From: JACRBK01 sp964427955
GTDB taxonomy: Bacteria; Chloroflexota; Anaerolineae; Aggregatilineales; Aggregatilineaceae
Length of the DNA: 5,040 nucleotides
Direction of reading: 5' to 3'
Assembly (NCBI GenBank): GCA_964427955.1
Contig: CAYRWY010000427.1
Location: 1 to 5,040 of the forward strand
This document shows, one piece after another, positions 1 through 5,040 of this stretch; position 1 is the stretch's first letter, and every line of letters starts with the position of its first letter. A program made the position numbers and the translations under genes. The notes beneath the pieces are model-generated. The model worked only from the letters and a program-made list of their open reading frames with translations, was not told where the DNA came from and did no database searches.

Positions 1-1
1 C

Positions 2-85
2 GTGCCCGCGGCGCTGGGCGACAACGTGGCCTTGATCGGCGCGGCAGCCCTGGTCAGCACGCGCGGCGGGACCTGTCTGGCGTAG
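2..85 (+). CDS. C-terminal end of a probable ROK-family protein (sugar kinase or regulator), partial
   Basis: An open frame enters from the left edge and ends at a TAG at 83-85. Its 27 visible residues include LGDNVALIGAAALV. This resembles the C-terminal helix of ROK proteins (glucokinase, N-acetylglucosamine or N-acetylmannosamine kinase, NagC/Mlc-like repressors), which often end in LGDDAGLIGAAALA. The catalytic Asp, the zinc-binding motif and any N-terminal helix-turn-helix lie outside the window, so kinase and repressor cannot be told apart. The ending is compact, as expected for the natural C-terminus. The gene has the same strand as everything downstream, but 130 bases and a hairpin repeat separate it from the response regulator, so an operon is doubtful. 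The family call rests on one short motif. Confidence 0.6.
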   Translation: MPAALGDNVALIGAAALVSTRGGTCLA

Positions 86-114
86 AGGGGCACGGGTCGA
101 TTGAAAAGTTGCTC

Positions 115-167
115 AAGCCCCTCCTCCCTTTCTCCGCTCGCGGGGGAAGGGCTGGGGATAGGGGCTT
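115..167. repeat. C/G-rich hairpin (REP-like) between the ROK end and the response regulator
   Basis: There is a two-tier inverted repeat. The outer arms AAGCCCC (115-121) and GGGGCTT (161-167) are perfectly complementary. The inner arms CCCTTTCTCC (126-135) and GGGGGAAGGG (142-151) pair at all ten positions if two G-U pairs are allowed, around the loop GCTCGC. No T-run follows on either strand, so it is not a typical intrinsic terminator, although it could weakly terminate or stabilise the ROK transcript. It shares the C-rich/G-rich layout of the repeats at 4664-4955 but has a different loop and stem sequence, so it is probably a different subfamily. Confidence 0.6.
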
Positions 168-215
168 CTCGAATGGCTTCTTGGAGATGGTAAGGAGAGG
201 CGGGCGAGGTCAGGT

Positions 216-908
216 ATGAGTGCTGCGACCGTATTGGTGATTGACGACGACAAAGTGCTCGTTGAATTGGTGAGCAATACGCTCAAACATGAGGGCTACC
301 AGGTGCTGGCGGCCTATGATGGCCAGAGCGGCTTGCGGCAGGTTTATCAGCACCAGCCCGATCTCATCATTCTGGACATCAACATGCCGACGATGGACGG
401 TTGGGTAGTGTGCCAGCGGGTGCGCGAAGTCAGCAGCACGCCGATCATCATGTTGACTGCCCGTGACGAACCCGAAGAAATCGTCAAGGGCCTGGATCTC
501 GGCGCGGATGACTACATCAACAAGCCGTTCCAGTTCAGCGTCCTGCTGGCGCGCGTGCGGGCCAACCTGCGCCGGGCGACCACGCAGCCGCTGCACAAGG
601 ACATGACCTACAGCGACGATTACCTGACCGTCAGCCTGGAAGATCACCGCGTAACCATCAACGGCGAGTCGATCCGCCTGACGCCGACCGAGTTCGACCT
701 GCTGGCGCGCCTGGTGGACAACGCGCCGCGCATCATCCCCTACCGCGAGCTGTTGGAGCAGGTGTGGGGCTTCGAGTACATCGACGATATCGACTATCTG
801 CGGGTCTACATCTGGCACCTGCGGCGTAAGCTCGAGCCGAACCCCAAGGAGCCGACTTACATCATCAACGAACTGGGAGTCGGTTATCGCTTCGAACGGC
901 AGGTTTGA
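216..908 (+). CDS. OmpR/PhoB-family two-component response regulator
   Basis: This 230-residue cytoplasmic DNA-binding regulator has the normal length for the family. Residues 5-118 form the receiver: the acidic pocket is D10-D11-D12, the phospho-acceptor is D54 in LIILDINMP, the switch Thr is T81 in MLTAR, the aromatic switch residue is Y100, and the invariant Lys is K103 in NKPF. After a linker, residues 131-228 form a winged helix: the LTPTEFDLL motif (155-163), a recognition-helix region around DIDYLRVYIWHLRRKLE (191-207), and the final wing GVGYRF. All residues needed for phosphorylation-dependent dimerisation and DNA binding are present. The ATG at 216 is preferred because GAGG (206-209) lies six bases upstream; AAGGAG at 192-197 is too distant, and no other in-frame start lies between it and 216. 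Its likely partner is the histidine kinase at 1046, although a terminator separates them. The signal and target genes are not evident. Confidence 0.95.
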   Translation: MSAATVLVIDDDKVLVELVSNTLKHEGYQVLAAYDGQSGLRQVYQHQPDLIILDINMPTMDGWVVCQRVREVSSTPIIMLTARDEPEEIVKGLDLGADDYINKPFQFSVLLARVRANLRRATTQPLHKDMTYSDDYLTVSLEDHRVTINGESIRLTPTEFDLLARLVDNAPRIIPYRELLEQVWGFEYIDDIDYLRVYIWHLRRKLEPNPKEPTYIINELGVGYRFERQV

Positions 909-931
909 CCCGTCCTCGCACAGGGTGTACT

Positions 932-967
932 AGACCAGGACCTCACGGAACTGGTCTTTTTTATTTT
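932..967 (+). terminator. Rho-independent terminator after the response regulator
   Basis: The arms AGACCAG (932-938) and CTGGTCT (951-957) form a perfect 7-bp stem around a 12-base loop. A T-tract with one A follows at once (957-967). The hairpin begins 24 bases after the regulator's TGA. It should end the regulator transcript before the kinase gene, so the two genes are probably not a simple bicistronic unit. Confidence 0.85.
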
Positions 968-989
968 CGGTTTGCTTGAGGGGTATAAT
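961..989 (+). promoter_or_regulatory. Candidate sigma70-type promoter for the histidine kinase
   Basis: A perfect TATAAT occurs at 984-989, preceded by GGG. The hexamer 17 bases upstream, TTATTT (961-966), is a weak -35 and lies within the T-tract of the preceding terminator. Transcription would start near 996, giving a leader of about 50 bases. That leader can fold into a small imperfect hairpin (996-1003 with 1013-1019, one bulged C). The poor -35 suggests that an activator or extra contacts may be needed. The -10 match and its position between a terminator and a gene are the main support. Confidence 0.5.
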
Positions 990-1045
990 CAGCCCGGCCC
1001 AGAGCGGGGGATTCTGGCCCGAAGACCGATGCAAGGATAGTCTCG

Positions 1046-3193
1046 GTGAAACTGCTGCGATATTATGTCCTGGTTGCGCTTGTGATCATGCTGGCGTATG
1101 TCGCCCTGGCCTATCGTCTTAATCACGAAGTGGTCGTCCAACACGAGCGGGATTTCAACCAGAGCCAGGCGCTGCAAACGCAGATGAGTGCACGCAGCAT
1201 CGACGACCATTTCGGGTGGGTCCTGGACGAATTTTACGCTGCCACGACCTACGGGATTCCCGCCGACAGCGCCAGCGTCCAGCCCGCCGGGCTGGCGACC
1301 ATCAAGCGCCTTTTCGCGACGACGCTGCATCTCTATCCCGAAGAAGCCCTGCTGATCGGCTACTACACTTCGCCGACCGAGGCTGATGTGCTGTACGAGA
1401 GTTCCACTGACTTGCTGGACGACGCGCGAGCCAGGTTGGGGGCATGGCTGGAACAGAACTGGCCGCTGCTCGAAACGCAGCCCGGCACGGTCGTCACACC
1501 GTTCGACGCCGCCCCCGATCGCCAGATTTACGGCGTGCTGGTGCCGGTCTCGCTGCAAGGTCATTTTGTCGGCGTACTGGCCGGCACGCTGAACTTCTCC
1601 CCGGTGTTGGAGCGTTATATCAGCCCGATTCGCTCCGGCCAATACGGCTCGGCCTGGGTGCAGACGGCGGACGGCACGGTCATCTTCGACCACGAGACGC
1701 AGATCATCGGCCAGAATGTCTACGAGATGAACCGGAACTATGCGGACCTCCAGACCACATTCCGGCGCATGGCCGCTGAAGATCGCGGTCAGGACGAATA
1801 TCACTTTTTGACCCGGCGCGGGGGGGAGGTTGCGCGCAAGCTGGTGGCCTGGGATACGATCTATCTGGGTGACCAACGGCTGACCATCGCGCTGGCCGCG
1901 CCGTCGTCCGAGATCAATTCGAGCTTGCAGATTTACCGCCAGTTTACCCTGCTGTCGGGGCTGCTGCTGAGCGTGACACTGGTTGGCAGCGGGAGCTTGT
2001 TTTACCTGACGCGCCAGCGCGCCCTGGAACGCCGGGTGGCGCTGCGCACCCAGGAATTGGAGGCCCTCACTACCAGCCTGGAAGAGCGGATCGCCGAGCG
2101 CACCCAGGAACTCGAACTGGAGCGCGCCCAACTGCGTACGATCCTGGAAGGGCTGGACGATGGCGTGCTCTACAGCGAAAAAGGCGTGGTCCGGTACGTC
2201 AATTCGGCCATGTGCCGTCTGACCGGCTTTGCCGCGGAGGATTTCAAGAACCGCCGCCCTGAAATTTACGCGTTGATGCTGTCGCCCAACGATTCGGCCA
2301 CCCTCGCCGGGCTGAAGAGCCGGTACAGGACGGCTCTGGAGCAGCGGCAGTTCTGGCGGGAGAACGTCAGGCTCCAGCGCAAGGATGGCCGCCTGTTCGA
2401 CGCCAGCGTAACCGCCGCCCTGGTCCGCGACTCGCAAGGGGAGATCGTCGGCGAGGCCGCGGGACTGCGCGACATCAGCCACGAGAAGGCGCTGCAAGAC
2501 CAGCGTGATCTGTTCATCACCAATGCCTCGCACGAGCTGCGCCGCCCGCTGACCAACCTCAAGGCGCGGCTGTATCTGCTCTCGCGCCAGCCGGAACGGA
2601 TGCAGGAGCACCTGGGGGTCATCCAGCGCGCGTCCGACGATATGGCCGATCTCGTGCAGGATCTGGTCGAGGTGGCGCAGTTCTCGCGCGAGGATATTCG
2701 CCTGGACCTGAAAAGTGTGGCGATTCAGCACGCTCTGAATGCTGCCCTGTCGCTCCAGGAGGCTCCGGCCAGCCGCAAGCAGGTCATGCTGATCACCTAT
2801 CTCCCGGACCCCGCCATTCACGTGTTCGGCGACTACCAGCGCCTGGTGCAGGCGTTCGCGAACCTGATCGCCTGCGCGGTGCACTTCACGCCCTCGGGCG
2901 GGCGGGTGCAGGTGCGGTTATTTGCGCGTTCCAATGCGCGCGGCAACTGGGCGGTGGTCGAGGTCCAGGACGGCGGATCGGGCATCGCGCTCGATCAGCT
3001 TGCCTTCGTCTTCGATCCGTTCTTCCGGGCCAGCGAGGGGGATGCCTCGGCGACGGGCCTGGAACTGACGGTCGCGCGGCATATCGTCGAGTTGCATCGC
3101 GGACTGCTCACCGTTGAGAGCGACGTCCAGGACGGGACGACCTTCACCGTCCAGTTGAGCACGAATCTGACCCCGCTGCCATCGGACAAGTAG
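1046..3193 (+). CDS. Cache-PAS sensor histidine kinase with divergent ATP-binding motifs
   Basis: This 715-residue inner-membrane sensor kinase probably phosphorylates the regulator encoded just upstream. An N-terminal membrane helix (about 5-23) leads to an extracytoplasmic double-Cache-like domain (about 30-295) with the typical stretch GVLAGTLNFSPVLERY followed by ISPIRSGQYG; such domains bind small ligands such as amino or organic acids. A second membrane helix (about 298-321) is followed, without a HAMP domain, by a coiled coil (322-365) and a PAS domain (about 362-476). The HisKA domain has its phospho-acceptor H496 in SHELRRPL. The HATPase region (about 595-706) has an intact G1 box (DGGSGI, 642-647) and F box (VFDPFF), but the N box reads NLIACAVHFTP, with C610 where Asn is expected, and the G2 box reads ATGLEL instead of GxGLGL. 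ATP binding may therefore be weak or altered. The start is GTG at 1046, with AAGGA (1033-1037) eight bases before it. The nearby ATG at 1029 is out of frame and stops after three codons. Confidence 0.92.
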   Translation: MKLLRYYVLVALVIMLAYVALAYRLNHEVVVQHERDFNQSQALQTQMSARSIDDHFGWVLDEFYAATTYGIPADSASVQPAGLATIKRLFATTLHLYPEEALLIGYYTSPTEADVLYESSTDLLDDARARLGAWLEQNWPLLETQPGTVVTPFDAAPDRQIYGVLVPVSLQGHFVGVLAGTLNFSPVLERYISPIRSGQYGSAWVQTADGTVIFDHETQIIGQNVYEMNRNYADLQTTFRRMAAEDRGQDEYHFLTRRGGEVARKLVAWDTIYLGDQRLTIALAAPSSEINSSLQIYRQFTLLSGLLLSVTLVGSGSLFYLTRQRALERRVALRTQELEALTTSLEERIAERTQELELERAQLRTILEGLDDGVLYSEKGVVRYVNSAMCRLTGFAAEDFKNRRPEIYALMLSPNDSATLAGLKSRYRTALEQRQFWRENVRLQRKDGRLFDASVTAALVRDSQGEIVGEAAGLRDISHEKALQDQRDLFITNASHELRRPLTNLKARLYLLSRQPERMQEHLGVIQRASDDMADLVQDLVEVAQFSREDIRLDLKSVAIQHALNAALSLQEAPASRKQVMLITYLPDPAIHVFGDYQRLVQAFANLIACAVHFTPSGGRVQVRLFARSNARGNWAVVEVQDGGSGIALDQLAFVFDPFFRASEGDASATGLELTVARHIVELHRGLLTVESDVQDGTTFTVQLSTNLTPLPSDK

Positions 3194-3207
3194 TGCCAAA
3201 CAGCATC

Positions 3208-3236
3208 TTGATTTCCCGTCAGGGAGACAGGATAAT
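3208..3236 (+). promoter_or_regulatory. Candidate sigma70-type promoter for the aminotransferase
   Basis: TTGATT (3208-3213) and GATAAT (3231-3236) are separated by exactly 17 bases, close to the consensus TTGACA and TATAAT. Transcription would start near 3243 and give a leader of about 38 bases with a strong ribosome site, AGGAG (3268-3272), eight bases before the ATG. The aminotransferase can therefore be expressed independently of the kinase, although no terminator is visible between them and read-through is possible. Confidence 0.65.
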
Positions 3237-3265
3237 CCTGGGATATTACTTAAACGATTTATCCT
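3228..3265. promoter_or_regulatory. Operator-like palindrome and GGATA repeats over the aminotransferase promoter
   Basis: CAGGATAATCCTG (3228-3240) is a perfect palindrome of two 6-base arms around one central A, and it covers the -10 box. GGATA occurs at 3230-3234 and again at 3241-3245, a spacing of 11 bases or about one helical turn. An inverted copy, TATCC, lies at 3260-3264; with its flanks, AGGATAA (3229-3235) and TTATCCT (3259-3265) are exact inverted repeats. A protein bound here would block RNA polymerase or ribosome loading. No bound factor is known from the sequence, and short AT-containing repeats can arise by chance. Confidence 0.35.
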
Positions 3266-3280
3266 TCAGGAGAAGCGTCT

Positions 3281-4618
<1,338 letters not shown>

Positions 4619-4663
4619 GGCAGGGCGTATTGATGCGTTCTAACCATTAGCGGGGAAATCCGG

Positions 4664-4704
4664 CCTCACCCCTAAATCCCCTCTCCAACAAAGTTGGCGA
4701 GGGG
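4664..4704 (-). repeat. Hairpin repeat, copy 1 (inverted orientation)
   Basis: The arms CCCCTCTCCAAC (4678-4689) and GTTGGCGAGGGG (4693-4704) pair at 11 of 12 positions around an AAA loop. The tail CCTCACCCC (4664-4672) precedes the hairpin on the + strand. Read on the - strand this copy has the same order as copy 2: hairpin, short spacer, then GGGGTGAGG. The single mismatch falls at the same stem position as in copy 2. Confidence 0.75.
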
Positions 4705-4829
4705 ACGGTCCGGCGTGCTGATCTGGGGGGAGGCCAGGACAAGGCAGTGATTGCCTCACAAAACCTTGAATTGACGCCTATTGGTGCGGCGGCACCGCTT
4801 CCCTACAACGACGTTTCCGCCGCGACGCT

Positions 4830-4869
4830 CCCCCTCGCCACGGGGTGGAGAGGGGGCCGGGGGGTGAGG
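4830..4869 (+). repeat. Hairpin repeat, copy 2
   Basis: The arms 4830-4840 (CCCCCTCGCCA) and 4846-4856 (TGGAGAGGGGG) pair with one G-A mismatch around the loop CGGGG. The tail CC followed by GGGGGGTGAGG extends to 4869. The cores CCCCTCGCCA and TGGAGAGGGG are identical to those of copy 1 read on the other strand. Confidence 0.75.
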
Positions 4870-4910
4870 TAAAACCCGGCGAATTCCCGTATATTCAATG
4901 CACCTGTTTG

Positions 4911-4950
4911 CTCCCCTCTCCAGCTTGCCTGGGGAGGGGCCGGGGGTGGG
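4911..4950 (+). repeat. Hairpin repeat, copy 3
   Basis: The arms CCCCTCTCCAG (4913-4923) and CTGGGGAGGGG (4929-4939) pair fully, with one G-T pair, around the loop CTTGC. The tail CCGGGGGTGGGGTAAA matches that of copy 2 apart from small changes. It has the same orientation as copy 2, with hairpin centres about 83 bases apart. Confidence 0.75.
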
Positions 4951-4953
4951 GTA

Positions 4954-4972
4954 AATCCGCCATGATCGGATT
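4954..4972. repeat. Short inverted repeat AATCCG/CGGATT
   Basis: Perfect 6-base arms (4954-4959 and 4967-4972) flank a 7-base loop directly after copy 3. It could be a protein-binding dyad, a remnant of the repeat, or chance. Confidence 0.3.
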
Positions 4973-5009
4973 AGGCCCCTCCCGTCCACCGAAAACCTCC
5001 ATAGCGTGA

Positions 5010-5027
5010 ATACCGGTTCTGCGGTAT
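5010..5027. repeat. Short inverted repeat ATACCG/CGGTAT near the right edge
   Basis: Perfect 6-base arms (5010-5015 and 5022-5027) flank the loop GTTCTG. It lies just before AAGGA at 5031, so it could be an operator or leader hairpin of a gene beginning outside the window. The downstream gene cannot be seen. Confidence 0.3.
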
Positions 5028-5040
5028 CGTAAGGAACGAC

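Larger units (their letters stand above)
4619..5040. other. Repeat-rich intergenic region, no gene supported
   Basis: No coding sequence is supported in these 422 bases. They hold three C/G-rich hairpins of one repeat family (4664-4704, 4830-4869, 4911-4950). Between the first two are small dyads: AGGCA/TGCCT (4742-4746 with 4752-4756) and GGTGC/GCACC (4783-4787 with 4792-4796). No hairpin has a T-run, so no standard terminator for the aminotransferase is visible; the first repeat, 59 bases after its stop, may do that job. Near the right edge AAGGA (5031-5035) could be the ribosome site of a gene starting just outside the window. Confidence 0.7.

Noticed and set aside
210..818. A 202-codon - strand frame opposite the response regulator
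   Set aside because: It is the mirror of a clearly conserved receiver/winged-helix gene, and its composition matches an antisense shadow.
989..2884. A 631-codon open frame on the - strand opposite the kinase gene
   Set aside because: It lies almost wholly antisense to a kinase with recognisable domains, its translation is rich in Arg, Gln and His with no recognisable motif, and long antisense frames are normal in GC-rich genes with strong third-position bias. Its start has no separate support.
3086..3193. Frameshift or pseudogene as the cause of the odd kinase C-terminus
   Set aside because: The frame stays open through the expected end of the HATPase domain (a normal VESDVQDGTTFTVQL ending) with a standard length, so the unusual residues are substitutions in an intact gene.
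4633..4650. ATG CGT TCT AAC CAT TAG mini-frame after the aminotransferase
   Set aside because: It has only five codons and no ribosome site, and it is not near a gene whose translation it could control.
4678..4704. Intrinsic terminator for the aminotransferase
   Set aside because: The stem is strong but no T-run follows on either strand, and the sequence belongs to a repeat family. It is listed as a repeat.
4756..4989. A 77-codon - strand frame in the 3' intergenic region
   Set aside because: Its translation contains PHPPAPSPPRGEGE, the typical spurious peptide from C/G-rich hairpin repeats. It is explained by repeat copies 2 and 3.

Overview
The window is GC-rich bacterial chromosome with every supported gene on the + strand. 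In order these are: the last 27 codons of a probable ROK-family sugar kinase or regulator; a complete OmpR/PhoB-type response regulator; a complete membrane histidine kinase with a Cache sensor and a PAS domain; and a complete class III PLP-dependent aminotransferase. About 420 bases of repeat-rich non-coding DNA follow. The style suggests a Chloroflexota bacterium, perhaps of the Anaerolineae: the Cache-PAS-HisKA kinase, an aminotransferase resembling archaeal and Chloroflexota 'acetylornithine aminotransferase family' proteins of about 445 residues, and C/G-rich hairpin repeats ending in GGGGTGAGG. This assignment is inferred from pattern memory and not shown directly.

Layout: 2-85 ROK C-terminus; 86-215 spacer with a large C/G hairpin; 216-908 response regulator; 932-967 an intrinsic terminator, followed at once by a TATAAT box (984-989); 1046-3193 sensor kinase (GTG start); 3194-3280 spacer with a good sigma70-like promoter overlapped by a palindrome and GGATA repeats; 3281-4618 aminotransferase; 4619-5040 intergenic, with three hairpin repeats of one family and two small inverted repeats.

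The regulator and kinase are probably a cognate pair because they are adjacent and co-oriented. A terminator separates them, however, and the kinase seems to have its own promoter, so they are probably not expressed at a fixed ratio. The regulator has all the catalytic residues of a receiver. The kinase is less orthodox: the phospho-acceptor His and the G1 box are intact, but the key Asn of the N box is Cys, the G2 box has lost two glycines, and the Thr of the phosphatase motif is Arg. The aminotransferase is a separate transcription unit with intact catalytic residues. Its link to the two-component system is only proximity plus speculative binding-site spacing.

I found no RNA gene, CRISPR array, transposase or clear new system. 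The most distinctive items are the degenerate kinase ATP-binding motifs, the terminator/promoter junction between the paired genes, the operator-like repeats before the aminotransferase, and the hairpin repeat family.
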